Source: Streptococcus mitis (GTDB lineage: Bacteria; Bacillota; Bacilli; Lactobacillales; Streptococcaceae). From it: 64,000 nt of DNA. Positions 8,334-18,608 of the stretch are shown in pieces. The DNA lies in the NCBI RefSeq assembly GCF_003943935.1, contig NZ_RJOB01000007.1, positions 1 to 64,000 of the forward strand, written 5' to 3'. Both the position numbers and the translations under genes were made by a program. Position 1 is the stretch's first letter. Every line of letters begins with the position of its first letter. The notes under the pieces are model-generated. The model saw nothing but the letters and a program-made list of their open reading frames with translations, had not been told where the DNA came from and made no database searches.

Positions 8334-10868
8334 TTATAGTTTCTGTTTTAACTCTACTAAGACATTCATAGCCTGCATAGGTGTCATATTGTAAACATCC
8401 AGTTTAGACAATTCTGCTAGAATAGGATGTTCTTCAGTCGTATCAAAGAGTGAAATCTGTTCAGTGACAGCACTTGTTTGTCTCATGGGAGTAGGATTTT
8501 TTATGCCTTGATTCTCTAACTGAGTCAAAATCTTATCCGCCCTTGCTAAAAGGTCTGCTGGCAAGCCAGCAATCTTGGCAACATGGATACCGTAGGATTT
8601 GTCAGCTGGTCCTGGTTCAATCTTGTGAAGGAAGGTGACCTGCCCATCCTGCTCCAAAGTTGCCACGTGGACATTGACCAAATGTTGTAAACTAGACTCC
8701 AGACTAGTCAACTCATGGTAGTGGGTCGCAAAGAGGGTCTTGGCTCCAATATGCTCATGGATATATTCGATGATGGACTGAGCAAGAGCCATACCGTCAT
8801 AAGTTGCAGTTCCCCGTCCTAACTCATCAAAGAGAATCAAGGAATTCTTTGTTGCATGCGAAATAGCATTGTTGGCCTCCATCATCTCCACCATAAAGGT
8901 TGATTGGCCTGAAACCAAGTCATCTGCTGCTCCGATACGGGTAAAAATGGCATCAAAAATCGGTAAATGGGCGCTTTCCGCTGGCACATAAGAACCCAGC
9001 TGGGCCATAACCGCCGTCATGGCTAACTGACGCATGTAGGTTGACTTCCCGCTCATGTTTGGCCCTGTAATCAGTTGAATACTAATATCTTCTGCCATCT
9101 GAATCGTATTGGGAATATAGGTCTGAGCCCCCATGACCTTTTCAACGACAGCATGGCGCCCTTTCTGGATATCAATTCGCGAATCATCTCTGAATTCAGG
9201 TCGAATCAAATGCTGGGTTTCAGCCACAACCGCCAGACTCTGTAAGACATCAACTGTCGCAATTCCTTGAGCTAGAGCCTGCAAACGCTGGATGTACTTG
9301 CTGACCTCTTCACGAATACGCATAAAAATTTCGTACTCTAGGTTAGCTGACTTCTCACGCGCCTCCAGCATATCTCCCTCGATACGGGCTAATTCTTCGG
9401 TTCCAAAACGTTCTGAGTTTTTCAGCGTTGCCTTGCGGAAAAAGTGAGCAGGCACATTTCCTAGTTGCGAATTGGTCACATGGAAATAATAGCCATCTTT
9501 TTTATTGTAGTCAATCTTGAGCGTACTAATACCAGAGTTTTCTCGCTCCTTAGCCTCAATTTCAGCAATCCAACCAGTCCCTTCTCTGAGAACTCGACGG
9601 TACTTGTCTAAAGTCTCATCAAATCCAGTTCGGATAATTCCCCCATCTGTAATCACATGAGGAGCTTCAGGAGCAATCGCTGCGCTAATCAAACTTTCTA
9701 ACTCAGGGATTCCATCCAGTTGTTCGATGAGATAAGCTAGAGCAGGTTGCTCCATTCCTTCTAAAATCGCACGAATCCTTGGCACACTAGACAAGGTGGT
9801 CGCCAACTGCAAGAGATCCTTGGGATTGGTTTTTCCAAAAGAAACACGACTAGCCAAGCGTTCGATATCATAGACACCCTTGAGGCTGTCTGTCAAATCA
9901 CTGCGCTCAAAGAAATGGTCGAGAAAGACCTGCACCACCTCTTGACGTTGGACGATTCGTTCCTTATCAATCAAGGGACGATGAATCCAAGAACGTAACA
10001 GACGCATACCCATAGCTGTTTTAGTTTCATCCAAAAGCCAGAAAAGACTGCCTTGCTTCTTACCTGAACGAGCATTCTCAACCAAATCCAAACTAGCCTT
10101 GGTCGCATAATCCATCTGCAAGAAATCCTTGATTTCATAACGGATAACAGGTTTGAGGTGGTTCAATTCCCTCATCTGGGTTCGATGGACATACTGGAGC
10201 AACTTACTAGATGCCGCTTGCTCCACAGCTGCCAATCGCGAATCCAGTAAATGAAGGTCTTCAAAGCTTTCTTTTTCATAAGAGAGTACCAGATTCATCT
10301 GGCGACTGAGGATTTGTTCCTCTTCCTCAGACAAATCATAGCCCAGCACCACTTCTCGAGCCTTGAGATTGCGGATTTCCCCACAAACCAGCGTAAAATC
10401 CAATAGACCCGTCACATAAAAATCACCTGTCACTAGATCCATATAAGCTAGACCAAATTGATTCCCATCACGGTCTATGGCAACCAAAAAATTATTCTGA
10501 CTATCCGGCTTACTGCTATCGACCACTGTCCCTGGCGTAATGACCTGAACAACCTCTCGTTTCACAACTCCAACAGCTTGTTTAGGATCTTCCATCTGCT
10601 CTGCGATAGCTACCTTATAGCCCTGCTCAATCAAGACATCAATATACTGTTGGGCAGAATGATAGGGAACACCCGCCATAGGAATCGGATTATCGGCATT
10701 CTTGTTGCGACTCGTTAAGGAAATTTCCAGAATCTGCGCAGCATTGACCGCATCCTCATAAAATAATTCATAAAAATCACCCATCCGAAAGAGCAAAAAC
10801 GCATCTGGATATTGCTTTTTAATATCCACATACTGTTGCATGCCGGGTGATAGCTTTTCTGTCGCCAT
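8334..10868 (-). CDS. mutS: DNA mismatch repair protein MutS (HexA)
   Basis: An 844-residue mismatch-recognition ATPase, the length of pneumococcal HexA. The N-terminal mismatch-binding motif [11 protein letters not shown] (Phe wedge and Glu) is intact. The Walker [11 protein letters not shown] and the [14 protein letters not shown] motif are present. The start at ATG 10868 (MATEKLSPG) has an AAGGAGAG ribosome site; the longer frame reads through the argR terminator. It lies 50 bases after argR with a strong terminator between, so it depends on read-through or an unseen promoter. Confidence 0.97.
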   Translation of the reverse strand: MATEKLSPGMQQYVDIKKQYPDAFLLFRMGDFYELFYEDAVNAAQILEISLTSRNKNADNPIPMAGVPYHSAQQYIDVLIEQGYKVAIAEQMEDPKQAVGVVKREVVQVITPGTVVDSSKPDSQNNFLVAIDRDGNQFGLAYMDLVTGDFYVTGLLDFTLVCGEIRNLKAREVVLGYDLSEEEEQILSRQMNLVLSYEKESFEDLHLLDSRLAAVEQAASSKLLQYVHRTQMRELNHLKPVIRYEIKDFLQMDYATKASLDLVENARSGKKQGSLFWLLDETKTAMGMRLLRSWIHRPLIDKERIVQRQEVVQVFLDHFFERSDLTDSLKGVYDIERLASRVSFGKTNPKDLLQLATTLSSVPRIRAILEGMEQPALAYLIEQLDGIPELESLISAAIAPEAPHVITDGGIIRTGFDETLDKYRRVLREGTGWIAEIEAKERENSGISTLKIDYNKKDGYYFHVTNSQLGNVPAHFFRKATLKNSERFGTEELARIEGDMLEAREKSANLEYEIFMRIREEVSKYIQRLQALAQGIATVDVLQSLAVVAETQHLIRPEFRDDSRIDIQKGRHAVVEKVMGAQTYIPNTIQMAEDISIQLITGPNMSGKSTYMRQLAMTAVMAQLGSYVPAESAHLPIFDAIFTRIGAADDLVSGQSTFMVEMMEANNAISHATKNSLILFDELGRGTATYDGMALAQSIIEYIHEHIGAKTLFATHYHELTSLESSLQHLVNVHVATLEQDGQVTFLHKIEPGPADKSYGIHVAKIAGLPADLLARADKILTQLENQGIKNPTPMRQTSAVTEQISLFDTTEEHPILAELSKLDVYNMTPMQAMNVLVELKQKL

Positions 10869-10884
10869 TTTCCGTCTCTCCTTG

Positions 10885-10917
10885 TCAAAAATAAGTCTTG
10901 AGAGCAACTCTCAAGAC
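10885..10917 (-). terminator. Terminator between argR and mutS
   Basis: Perfect 10-bp stem GTCTTGAGAG / CTCTCAAGAC, loop of three, then TTATTTTT on the minus strand. It begins right after the argR stop codon and ends about 16 bases before the mutS start. Confidence 0.8.
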
Positions 10918-10918
10918 C

Positions 10919-11365
10919 TTACTTATCTTTCATCAAATCTAGCAAACGATCTTCCATGAGTTTGGCAACGTGCTGGTCTCGACAAATGACCAATAAGGTA
11001 TTGGCACCAGCAACTGTTCCTAAAATCCATTCATCCTTGTTTGCATCTACAATATTTGCCAAAACAGAGGCTTCTCCTAATTTGGTATGAAGCACCAAGG
11101 TAAACTCTGCTCTTGCAACACCTTCTAAATGATGAGACAAAAATTCCACCAAATCAATCTTTTCTGTCTCATTTGCTAGTACATAATACACCATATCATT
11201 TTTCTTGACCTTGGTCAAGCCGATTTCGCGCAAATCACGAGACAGGGTTGTCTGCGTCACAAAAACATTGTGCGCCTCTAACCGATCTTGAATTTCTTTT
11301 TGTGTACTTAATTTCTCCTCAGTAATCATTTTTTTTATTAACTGATGACGATCTCTTTTTCTCAT
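10919..11365 (-). CDS. argR: ArgR family arginine repressor
   Basis: A 148-residue ArgR/AhrC-type regulator: N-terminal winged helix with the T-Q-T-T-L-S-R-D-L recognition segment (about 37-47) and a C-terminal oligomerisation domain. Streptococci carry several such paralogs and two can act together on arginine genes. In this copy the usual arginine-binding G-D-D-T loop reads G-A-N-T (about 121-124), so both Asp residues are missing. It is divergent from argS, with an ARG-box-like sequence next to its own promoter. Confidence 0.9.
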   Translation of the reverse strand: MRKRDRHQLIKKMITEEKLSTQKEIQDRLEAHNVFVTQTTLSRDLREIGLTKVKKNDMVYYVLANETEKIDLVEFLSHHLEGVARAEFTLVLHTKLGEASVLANIVDANKDEWILGTVAGANTLLVICRDQHVAKLMEDRLLDLMKDK

Positions 11366-11375
11366 AAAATCCTCT

Positions 11376-11436
11376 TATGTGAATATTTATAACTAATTTT
11401 ATAACTATATTATACCAAAAAAATAGGAGATTTCAA
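11376..11436 (-). promoter_or_regulatory. argR promoter with ARG-box-like operator
   Basis: Minus strand -35 TTGAAA (11431-11436), 16-base spacer, -10 TATAAT (11409-11414). Just downstream, 11376-11394 contains TGAATATTTAT, a good half and partial second half of an ArgR box. Its position over the transcript start suggests autorepression. Confidence 0.5.
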
Positions 11437-11463
11437 AAATTTTTTCTTCTTTCTTTAAAATTG

Positions 11464-11472
11464 TGATAAAAT
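11464..11472 (+). promoter_or_regulatory. Extended -10 promoter of argS
   Basis: TGATAAAAT (hexamer TAAAAT 11467-11472) lies 29 bases before the argS ATG, with no good -35. Confidence 0.5.
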
Positions 11473-11500
11473 AGTAGAAAAGTCCAAAAAGGAGCTCTTA

Positions 11501-13192
11501 ATGAATACAAAAGAATTGATTGCTAGCGAATTAGCTAGCGTCATTGATAGCCTGGACCAAGAGGCTATTTTAAATTTACTGGAAACCCCTAAAAACTCAG
11601 AAATGGGAGACATTGCTTTCCCTGCTTTTTCTCTTGCAAAAATCGAGCGTAAAGCACCTCAAATGATTGCGGCTGAACTAGCTGAAAAAATTAACAGCCA
11701 AGCCTTTGAAAAGGTTGTCGCAACAGGACCTTACGTCAACTTTTTCCTTGATAAATCTGCCATTTCTGCTCAAGTATTACAAGCTGTTATCACTCAAAAA
11801 GAACACTATGCTGACCAACATATTGGTAAACAAGAAAATGTTGTTATTGACATGTCTAGTCCCAATATCGCTAAACCATTTTCTATTGGTCACCTGCGCT
11901 CAACTGTTATCGGAGATAGCTTATCACATATTTTCCAAAAAATCGGTTATCAAACGGTCAAGGTCAATCATTTGGGAGACTGGGGTAAACAGTTTGGGAT
12001 GCTGATTGTTGCCTACAAAAAATGGGGTGACGAAGAAGCTGTAAAAGCTCATCCAATCGATGAACTTCTTAAACTCTATGTCCGCATCAACGCTGAAGCT
12101 GAAAATGACCCTAGCTTGGATGAAGAAGCACGCGAATGGTTCCGTAAACTGGAGAATGGAGATGAGGAAGCTCTTGCTCTTTGGCAATGGTTTCGTGATG
12201 AAAGTTTGGTAGAATTTAACCGCCTTTACAATGAACTGAAGGTTGACTTTGACAGCTATAACGGCGAAGCCTTCTACAATGATAAGATGGATGCAGTTGT
12301 AGACATTCTTTCTGAAAAAGGCCTTCTTGTTGAATCAGAAGGTGCCCAAGTTGTCAATCTTGAGAAATATGGAATTGAACATCCAGCCCTTATCAAAAAA
12401 TCTGATGGTGCAACTCTCTATATCACACGTGACTTGGCTGCAGCCCTTTACCGTAAAAACGAATACCAATTTGCTAAATCTATCTACGTAGTTGGTCAAG
12501 AACAATCTGCCCACTTTAAACAGCTCAAAGCTGTCTTGCAAGAAATGGGCTACGACTGGAGTGAAGACATTACTCACGTTCCTTTTGGTTTGGTTACAAA
12601 AGAAGGGAAAAAACTCTCTACTCGTAAAGGGAATGTCATCTTGCTAGAACCTACAGTTGCAGAGGCTGTTAGTCGTGCCAAAGCCCAAATCGAGGCTAAA
12701 AATCCTGAACTTGAAAATAAAGACCAGGTGGCGCATGCTGTTGGGGTTGGAGCCATTAAATTCTATGACCTCAAGACTGACCGTACAAACGGATATGACT
12801 TTGACCTAGAGGCCATGGTATCCTTCGAGGGTGAAACTGGACCTTACGTTCAATACGCCTACGCTCGTATCCAATCTATCTTACGCAAAGCCGATTTCAA
12901 ACCAGAAACAACTGGCAACTATAGCTTGAATGATACTGAAAGCTGGGAAATCATTAAACTCATCCAAGACTTCCCACGTATTATCAACCGTGCGGCAGAT
13001 AACTTTGAACCTTCTATCATTGCTAAATTTTCGATTAATCTGGCTCAAGCCTTCAACAAGTACTATGCACATACACGTATCCTAGATGAAAGTCCTGAGC
13101 GCGACAGCCGTCTAGCTCTCAGCTACGCAACTGCAGTTGTTCTCAAAGAAGCCCTTCGCTTGCTTGGAGTAGAAGCGCCAGAGAAGATGTAA
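11501..13192 (+). CDS. argS: Arginyl-tRNA synthetase
   Basis: A 563-residue class Ia synthetase, full length, charging tRNA-Arg. The HIGH motif appears as S-I-G-H-L-R-S-T near residue 130; the KMSKS region is K-L-S-T-R-K-G, normal variation for ArgS. An N-terminal Add1-like domain and C-terminal anticodon-binding DALR domain (ending PEKM) are present. Strong AAAGGAG ribosome site. Divergent from argR, which may couple it to arginine supply. Confidence 0.97.
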   Translation: MNTKELIASELASVIDSLDQEAILNLLETPKNSEMGDIAFPAFSLAKIERKAPQMIAAELAEKINSQAFEKVVATGPYVNFFLDKSAISAQVLQAVITQKEHYADQHIGKQENVVIDMSSPNIAKPFSIGHLRSTVIGDSLSHIFQKIGYQTVKVNHLGDWGKQFGMLIVAYKKWGDEEAVKAHPIDELLKLYVRINAEAENDPSLDEEAREWFRKLENGDEEALALWQWFRDESLVEFNRLYNELKVDFDSYNGEAFYNDKMDAVVDILSEKGLLVESEGAQVVNLEKYGIEHPALIKKSDGATLYITRDLAAALYRKNEYQFAKSIYVVGQEQSAHFKQLKAVLQEMGYDWSEDITHVPFGLVTKEGKKLSTRKGNVILLEPTVAEAVSRAKAQIEAKNPELENKDQVAHAVGVGAIKFYDLKTDRTNGYDFDLEAMVSFEGETGPYVQYAYARIQSILRKADFKPETTGNYSLNDTESWEIIKLIQDFPRIINRAADNFEPSIIAKFSINLAQAFNKYYAHTRILDESPERDSRLALSYATAVVLKEALRLLGVEAPEKM

Positions 13193-13200
13193 ATCGTTAC

Positions 13201-13518
13201 AAGAGACTGGAACTAAAGTTCCTAGTCTCTTGACGGCAATCGCTATCTGGCGAATTGCCTAAACGCTTCACTAGTTTTAGGACATAAATATGATCGATTT
13301 ATGTCCTAAAACGTCGTAATCTTAAAGTTATTGGAACTAAAGTTCCTAATTGTTAGACGCTAGCCGCTTATATGCGGACTAGCTAACTACTTCACTAGTC
13401 ATAGCCCCTAAATATAATCGATTTATGTCCCAGAACGTCGTAACCAGAGATATTTGCCTAAACGCTTTACTAATTCACCAATCCAAATAATATTGATTTG
13501 GTTAGGCTCATGTCGTAA
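13201..13518. repeat. Array of about 124-bp diverged repeats with conserved hairpins
   Basis: Two full and one shortened copies of a structured unit follow argS; each ends with GTCGTAA (ends near 13319, 13443, 13518). Hairpin 1 shares the core GGAACTAAAGTTCC (13209-13222; 13333-13346) and in copy 1 has a 14-bp stem (13201-13231). Hairpin 2 is GGCAAT-CGC/GCG-ATTGCC in copy 1 (13235-13259) but GCTAG-CCGC/GCGG-CTAGC in copy 2 (13359-13383): different bases, same fold. Hairpin 3 in copy 1 is a perfect 15-bp stem (13275-13311); it is weaker in copies 2 and 3. The remaining bases to 13676 hold smaller inverted repeats and no gene. I recognise no named family. Confidence 0.7.
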
Positions 13519-13676
13519 GCTTTTAATTACTTGATTGTAAAGCAGTTTAAGTAACTAAGACCAAATCCTATACGTAATTAGGTTTAGAGGCCTATCAAAA
13601 TTTTGCTGACTTGATCTGTGAATTCACTAATTCAATCTACTCACTACTACTTCTTTATCATACAGGGAGATTTCCT

Positions 13677-13922
13677 ATGAGCCAATATGCTTATATCCTC
13701 GTTGTAATTAGCTTGGTGTTCCTTTTTCTGCTCAATAAGTACGAAAAAGAACGGCTTCAAAGGCTCTACCAAGAACAACTTTTGAAGGATGAAACCTTTA
13801 GGGATGACATCAAAGAGAAAATTCACACAACTGAAAATATCAATGATGTCATTGCTTACATCAATAAAACTTATCATCTGGGAATGTTGCTATCAAAAGA
13901 CATTACAGATCAATTGAAATAA
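13677..13922 (+). CDS. Small single-pass membrane protein, unknown function
   Basis: An 81-residue protein with a clear N-terminal hydrophobic segment (about residues 5-20) followed by a charged, probably helical cytosolic tail (KYEKERLQRLYQEQ...). I do not recognise a family. The start at ATG 13677 is chosen for its AGGGAGA ribosome site; the upstream 22 codons of open frame lack one. It lies between argS and gpsA, followed by its own terminator. Confidence 0.7.
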   Translation: MSQYAYILVVISLVFLFLLNKYEKERLQRLYQEQLLKDETFRDDIKEKIHTTENINDVIAYINKTYHLGMLLSKDITDQLK

Positions 13923-13947
13923 ACCTAGCTATTCTTTAAGAAATATC

Positions 13948-13990
13948 AAAACCGAGACTAAGAGTTTTATACTTCGTCTCGGTTTTTGTA
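13948..13990 (+). terminator. Terminator before gpsA
   Basis: Stem AAAACCGAGAC / GTCTCGGTTTT (11 bp), loop of 17, then T run. Confidence 0.85.
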
Positions 13991-14091
13991 TATTTTTCAA
14001 GTAACAAAGCCACCACTCCCCCAGCAATGCAAGTGCAAAATCCTCTAGAATATGATAGAATAATGAAAAGGACTCTATTAAGGAGGAAATC

Positions 14092-15108
14092 ATGGAAAAA
14101 CAAACCATCGCCGTCTTGGGGCCTGGTTCTTGGGGAACTGCCCTTTCACAAGTCTTAAATGACAATGGACACGAGGTACGTATCTGGGGAAATATTCCCG
14201 AGCAAATCAATGAAATTAATACCTATCATACTAACAAGCACTACTTTAAAGATGTCGTTCTAGATGAAAATATTATCGCCTACACTGACTTAGCTGAAGC
14301 ACTGAAAGATGTGGATGCGATTTTATTTGTTGTCCCAACAAAAGTGACACGACTTGTTGCCCAACAAGTTGCACAAACCTTGGATCATAAGGCTATCATC
14401 ATGCACGCATCAAAAGGATTGGAGCCTGATAGCCATAAACGATTATCAACCATCCTTGAAGAAGAGATTCCTGAAGAGCTCCGCAGTGATATTGTCGTTG
14501 TCTCAGGGCCTAGCCATGCAGAAGAGACCATTGTGCGTGACCTGACTTTAATCACAGCTGCTTCTAAAGATTTGCAAACAGCTCAATACGTTCAGGAGCT
14601 CTTTAGCAATCACTACTTCCGACTTTATACCAATACGGATGTTATCGGGGTTGAAACTGCTGGTGCTCTTAAAAACATTATCGCTGTCGGGGCAGGAGCT
14701 TTACATGGTCTAGGATTTGGTGACAATGCCAAGGCAGCCATCATCGCCCGAGGCTTGGCAGAAATTACCCGCTTAGGAGTAGCACTTGGGGCCAGTCCAT
14801 TAACCTATAGTGGCTTATCTGGTGTAGGTGATTTAATCGTAACAGGAACCTCCATCCACTCTCGTAACTGGAGAGCCGGAGATGCTCTTGGTCGTGGAGA
14901 ATCCCTAGCTGATATCGAAGCCAATATGGGCATGGTGATTGAAGGAATTTCAACGACTCGAGCAGCCTATGAACTAGCACAAGAACTTGGAGTCTATATG
15001 CCAATTACACAAGCCATTTACCAAGTTATTTACCACGGAACCAACATCAAAGATGCTATTTATGACATCATGAACAATGAATTTAAAGCAGAAAATGAGT
15101 GGTCTTAA
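14092..15108 (+). CDS. gpsA: Glycerol-3-phosphate dehydrogenase [NAD(P)+]
   Basis: A 338-residue enzyme reducing dihydroxyacetone phosphate to sn-glycerol-3-phosphate for phospholipid and teichoic acid synthesis. The N-terminal Rossmann motif G-P-G-S-W-G-T-A is at residues 10-17. The family substrate-site segment [12 protein letters not shown] and the G-L-S-G-V-G-D-L signature are intact. The ATG is preceded by AAGGAGGAAATC. It leads a two-gene operon with galU (21-base gap). Confidence 0.97.
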   Translation: MEKQTIAVLGPGSWGTALSQVLNDNGHEVRIWGNIPEQINEINTYHTNKHYFKDVVLDENIIAYTDLAEALKDVDAILFVVPTKVTRLVAQQVAQTLDHKAIIMHASKGLEPDSHKRLSTILEEEIPEELRSDIVVVSGPSHAEETIVRDLTLITAASKDLQTAQYVQELFSNHYFRLYTNTDVIGVETAGALKNIIAVGAGALHGLGFGDNAKAAIIARGLAEITRLGVALGASPLTYSGLSGVGDLIVTGTSIHSRNWRAGDALGRGESLADIEANMGMVIEGISTTRAAYELAQELGVYMPITQAIYQVIYHGTNIKDAIYDIMNNEFKAENEWS

Positions 15109-15129
15109 CCCTCTAAAGAAAGGATTCTT

Positions 15130-16029
15130 ATGACATCAAAAGTTAGAAAAGCTGTCATCCCTGCCGCTGGACTAGGAACTCGTTTCTTACCAGCAACCAA
15201 GGCCCTTGCCAAAGAAATGTTGCCAATTGTAGACAAACCAACTATCCAATTTATCGTAGAAGAAGCTCTTAAATCAGGCATTGAAGATATTCTGGTTGTC
15301 ACTGGTAAGTCAAAACGTTCTATTGAAGACCATTTTGATTCAAATTTTGAGCTTGAGTACAATCTCAAAGAAAAAGGCAAAACGGATTTGTTAAAATTGG
15401 TAGATGAAGCAACTGGTATGCGCCTTCATTTCATCCGCCAAACTCACCCTCGCGGTCTTGGAGACGCTGTCCTACAAGCCAAAGCTTTTGTGGGGAATGA
15501 ACCCTTCGTTGTTATGCTGGGCGATGACCTTATGGACATTACTAACGACAAGACTATCCCATTAACAAAACAACTGATGAATGATTACGAAAAGACACAC
15601 GCATCAACCATTGCTGTTATGCCTGTTCCTCATGAAGAAGTTTCATCATATGGAGTTATCGCTCCTCAAGGTGAAGGAATCAATGGTCTATACAGCGTTG
15701 AAACTTTCGTTGAAAAACCAGCTCCCGAAGATGCTCCAAGTGATTTAGCAATTATCGGTCGCTATCTTCTCACACCTGAGATTTTTGATATCCTCGAAAA
15801 GCAAGCTCCCGGTGCTGGAAATGAAATTCAGCTTACGGATGCAATCGATACTCTCAATAAAACACAACGTGTTTTCGCTCGTAAATTTACAGGAGCTCGC
15901 TACGACGTTGGCGATAAGTTTGGCTTTATGAAAACATCTATTGACTACGCCCTCAAGCACCCACAAGTCAAAGATGACTTGAAAGATTACATCATCCAAC
16001 TCGGAAAAGAATTGGCTGAGAAGGAATAA
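15130..16029 (+). CDS. galU: UTP-glucose-1-phosphate uridylyltransferase
   Basis: A 299-residue nucleotidyltransferase making UDP-glucose from UTP and glucose-1-phosphate, needed for glycolipids, galactose use and capsule in encapsulated relatives. The GT-A nucleotide-binding motif [13 protein letters not shown] is at the N terminus, with V-D-K-P-T-I-Q and V-E-K-P further in. Second gene of gpsA-galU, closed by a strong terminator. Confidence 0.97.
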   Translation: MTSKVRKAVIPAAGLGTRFLPATKALAKEMLPIVDKPTIQFIVEEALKSGIEDILVVTGKSKRSIEDHFDSNFELEYNLKEKGKTDLLKLVDEATGMRLHFIRQTHPRGLGDAVLQAKAFVGNEPFVVMLGDDLMDITNDKTIPLTKQLMNDYEKTHASTIAVMPVPHEEVSSYGVIAPQGEGINGLYSVETFVEKPAPEDAPSDLAIIGRYLLTPEIFDILEKQAPGAGNEIQLTDAIDTLNKTQRVFARKFTGARYDVGDKFGFMKTSIDYALKHPQVKDDLKDYIIQLGKELAEKE

Positions 16030-16032
16030 CAT

Positions 16033-16069
16033 AAAAAGATAAGGTTCAAAAATTGCCTTATCTTTTTTA
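16033..16069 (+). terminator. Terminator after galU
   Basis: Perfect 12-bp stem AAAAAGATAAGG / CCTTATCTTTTT with T-rich 3' side. Confidence 0.88.
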
Positions 16070-16070
16070 T

Positions 16071-16177
16071 TATAGTAGATTGAAATAAGATGTAAACAAA
16101 TCGATTAGGAAAGTCAAATTAATTTCTAGAAATATTTCAGTAGCCACAGCGTGCTATTCTAAATTCAACCTACTATA
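16071..16177. repeat. RUP-type repeat (repeat unit of pneumococcus)
   Basis: Exactly 107 bases long, bounded by imperfect inverted repeats TATAGTAGATTGAA (left) and TTCAACCTACTATA (right), starting and ending in TA. Length and termini agree with RUP, a non-autonomous element thought to be moved by IS630-Spn1 transposase. It sits between the galU terminator and the end of the convergent rhomboid gene. Confidence 0.75.
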
Positions 16178-16198
16178 CATAAGTATTCTTATAAACCT

Positions 16199-16876
16199 TC
16201 ACAACTCCATTCCCTTATCAAGAAGCAAGACTGCAAGTACTACGAATAACACTAACGCTACCAGTCTCTGACTAGCGCTATACATCCGTCTTTCTCCTCG
16301 AACTGGAAAGATAACTGCTAGTAATGCTCCACCAACTGCACCACCGATATGACCTGCTAGACTGATTCCTGGAATCAGAACACTTCCAATAATGTTAACC
16401 ACAAAAAGTGTCAGATAGGATTGCCCTAGCTGTTGAATATAGGGGTTGCGAGTTGCATAACGAAGAACAATAATTGCAGCAAATAATCCATAGAGAGAAG
16501 TCGAAGCTCCTGCTGCTAAGGATTTGGGACTAAATACAAAAACAAAGAGATTGCCCATCATTCCAGATAAGAGATAGAGAAAGAAAAACTGCTTAGAACC
16601 GAAAATCTCCTCTACTTGCCTACCAAGATAATAGAGCGAAAGCATATTAACAATGAAGTGCTCCCACCCAATATGAACAAAAATGGCAGAGAAGAAACGC
16701 CAAATCTGCTCGGGAAAGAGCCGAATAACAGGCCCATACATGGCTCCAAATCGAAATAAGGTATCCGCCCTATCAAAGTTTCCACCTGTAGTCACCAACA
16801 TTAGTAGAAACACCAAGGCCGTCATTAAGAGGAAGAAACTCGTCACAGGGTAACGCCTATCAAAGATTTCTTTCAT
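16199..16876 (-). CDS. Rhomboid family intramembrane serine protease
   Basis: A 225-residue membrane protein with about six hydrophobic segments. Catalytic features are visible: the H-F-I-V-N-M loop region, the serine motif G-A-S-T-S-L-Y-G, and the histidine in A-G-H-I-G-G. Such proteases cleave within membranes; the substrate is unknown. The ATG at 16876 has an AGGAGG site nine bases upstream; a TTG one codon earlier is less likely. It overlaps the end of the upstream cyclo-ligase gene, so the two are translationally coupled. Confidence 0.9.
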   Translation of the reverse strand: MKEIFDRRYPVTSFFLLMTALVFLLMLVTTGGNFDRADTLFRFGAMYGPVIRLFPEQIWRFFSAIFVHIGWEHFIVNMLSLYYLGRQVEEIFGSKQFFFLYLLSGMMGNLFVFVFSPKSLAAGASTSLYGLFAAIIVLRYATRNPYIQQLGQSYLTLFVVNIIGSVLIPGISLAGHIGGAVGGALLAVIFPVRGERRMYSASQRLVALVLFVVLAVLLLDKGMEL

Positions 16877-17399
16877 CAATCAGTACCTCCTGAACAGGAA
16901 TATCATGGCTTTCAGGGTTAAAGTCCTGAAGTTGACAAGGATAGATTGTACTCATACTATGACCAGTAAAATGTTCCAGATAGCGGTCGTAATAACCTCC
17001 ACCATAGCCAATCCGATAGCCCTCTGTCGTAAAAGCTAGCCCTGGAACATGAATCAAATCAATCTGAGAGGCATCCACCACTTCCAACTCTCCTTTTGGT
17101 TCCAGTAAGCCAAAGGAAGTTTTGACCAGTTGTTGCGGATGATAGACCACAAAGTCCATGCGCCCCTTGGGATAGGTTTTGGGTATCAGAACCTTCTTGC
17201 CGTCCTTTAGCGCCTGTTCGATTAGTTCCTGCGTTTGAAATTCATGAGGGAAAGAGAGATAGGTTGCGATTGTATTTGCTTCTTGGTAGAAAGGGTGTTG
17301 TAAAAGCCATTCTGTCAAAGCTTCATCCATAGCAACTTTTTGAGTTTGAGATATAGCCTTCATTTCCTGCAAGACTTGCTTGCGTAGTGCTGCTTTCAT
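16860..17399 (-). CDS. 5-formyltetrahydrofolate cyclo-ligase
   Basis: A 179-residue enzyme converting 5-formyl-THF with ATP to 5,10-methenyl-THF, rescuing folate from a storage form. Signature pieces are the N-terminal K-x-x-L-R-K-Q-V and the C-terminal ATP site G-Y-R-I-G-Y-G-G-G-Y-Y-D-R. I chose ATG 17399 (MKAALRKQ) with GAGGAG six bases upstream; a TTG two codons earlier overlaps the ribosome site. It sits between the deacetylase and rhomboid genes in one operon. Confidence 0.92.
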   Translation of the reverse strand: MKAALRKQVLQEMKAISQTQKVAMDEALTEWLLQHPFYQEANTIATYLSFPHEFQTQELIEQALKDGKKVLIPKTYPKGRMDFVVYHPQQLVKTSFGLLEPKGELEVVDASQIDLIHVPGLAFTTEGYRIGYGGGYYDRYLEHFTGHSMSTIYPCQLQDFNPESHDIPVQEVLIDERNL

Positions 17400-17410
17400 A
17401 GACAACTCCT

Positions 17411-18541
17411 CTACTCTGCTGTCTTCTTTTTCAGGAAACTAGAAACTGCGTCCACCCCAATAGCTAAGGCCCCTTCCTTAGGACTCATCTGAGGGTGATG
17501 AAGGGCGTAGGGACTATCGATACCAAGCCAGAACATAACGCCATCTACCTTCGAAAGGAGATAACCAAAGTCCTCACCAGTCATAGCAGGCTCGATATCA
17601 ATCAACTCAATTCCCTCTTTTTCTTCAAAGAAATCCATCAGTTCACGCGCCAAGACTGGATTATTCTCAACAGGCAGATAACCACCTTGCTTGAGTTCCA
17701 CTTCGACTTCCATACCAAAGGCGGCTGCAACCCCTTCTGCAACTGTTTTAACTCTTTTTTGCACCAAGAGACTCATATCCTGAGTCAAGGCACGAATGGT
17801 TCCATGCAAAAAGGCTGTGTCTGTGATGACATTGTTGGTTGTTCCAGCTTGGAACAGGCCAAAGGTCACTACTGCTCCCTCGATTGGATTAACATTGCGG
17901 CTAACCACTGACTGTACTTGGGTCACAAAGTAACTAGCCGCTACCAAGGCGTCATTGGCTTCATGTGGAAAGGCTGCATGGCCGCCTTTTCCTTTGAAAC
18001 GAATCTTCACCTCACAGGTTCCTGCGAAAAGTGTATGAGTATTGGTCGCAATCTGACCAACTTTCAAATCTGGACGGACATGGAGACCATAAAATTGGTC
18101 TGGCAACCAATCTCCAAAAGCACCATCCTCATACATGAGCATGCCACCAGCTTCATTTTCTTCAGCAGGCTGAAATAGGAAGAGCAGATTGTTCTTTGGT
18201 TGCTCCTCAAGGGCGCGCTCCAGACAGCCTAAGGCAATAGTCATGTGGAAATCATGGCCACAAGCGTGCATCCGACCTTGGTGCTGGGAAGCGAAAGGAA
18301 GGCCTGTTTGTTCGACGATAGGCAGGCCATCAATATCTGTTCTCCAACCAATGGTCCGCTCTGGCTGACTTCCCTGCAAATAAACCAAAATCCCTGTACG
18401 CCAAGTACGAACTTGAACAAAATTCTTGCCCGCAGTCAATTTCTCAATCACATCCAGCAAATAAGCCTGAGTCTTGAACTCCTCCAAGCCAATCTCTGGA
18501 ATCTGGTGCAAATCTCGTCTAGTCTGAATCAAATCTAACAT
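17411..18541 (-). CDS. N-acetyldiaminopimelate deacetylase (M20 family)
   Basis: A 376-residue amidohydrolase of the M20D group. Metal-site motifs are H-A-C-G-H-D near residue 92, the E-E-N-E segment near 128, and the C-terminal H-H-P. In the acetylase branch of the lysine/diaminopimelate pathway this enzyme removes the acetyl group put on by DapH. The neighbouring dapH just upstream supports this role over a generic hippurate hydrolase. Followed after 11 bases by the 5-FCL gene. Confidence 0.88.
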   Translation of the reverse strand: MLDLIQTRRDLHQIPEIGLEEFKTQAYLLDVIEKLTAGKNFVQVRTWRTGILVYLQGSQPERTIGWRTDIDGLPIVEQTGLPFASQHQGRMHACGHDFHMTIALGCLERALEEQPKNNLLFLFQPAEENEAGGMLMYEDGAFGDWLPDQFYGLHVRPDLKVGQIATNTHTLFAGTCEVKIRFKGKGGHAAFPHEANDALVAASYFVTQVQSVVSRNVNPIEGAVVTFGLFQAGTTNNVITDTAFLHGTIRALTQDMSLLVQKRVKTVAEGVAAAFGMEVEVELKQGGYLPVENNPVLARELMDFFEEKEGIELIDIEPAMTGEDFGYLLSKVDGVMFWLGIDSPYALHHPQMSPKEGALAIGVDAVSSFLKKKTAE

Positions 18542-18564
18542 CTATCTGTCCTCCGATATAGCAG

Positions 18565-18595
18565 AAAGAGGCTGGAAGAAGGGTTCCGCCTCTTT
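18565..18595 (-). terminator. Hairpin between dapH and deacetylase gene
   Basis: Stem AAAGAGGC / GCCTCTTT with a 15-base loop on the minus strand. It lacks a long T tract, so it may only reduce read-through or mark an RNA processing point. Confidence 0.4.
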
Positions 18596-18608
18596 ATTAC
18601 TTTTACAA

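Noticed and set aside
13201..13518. CRISPR array after argS
   Set aside because: Units are about 124 bases, diverged throughout and built of hairpins; there are no short identical repeats with unique spacers and no cas genes.
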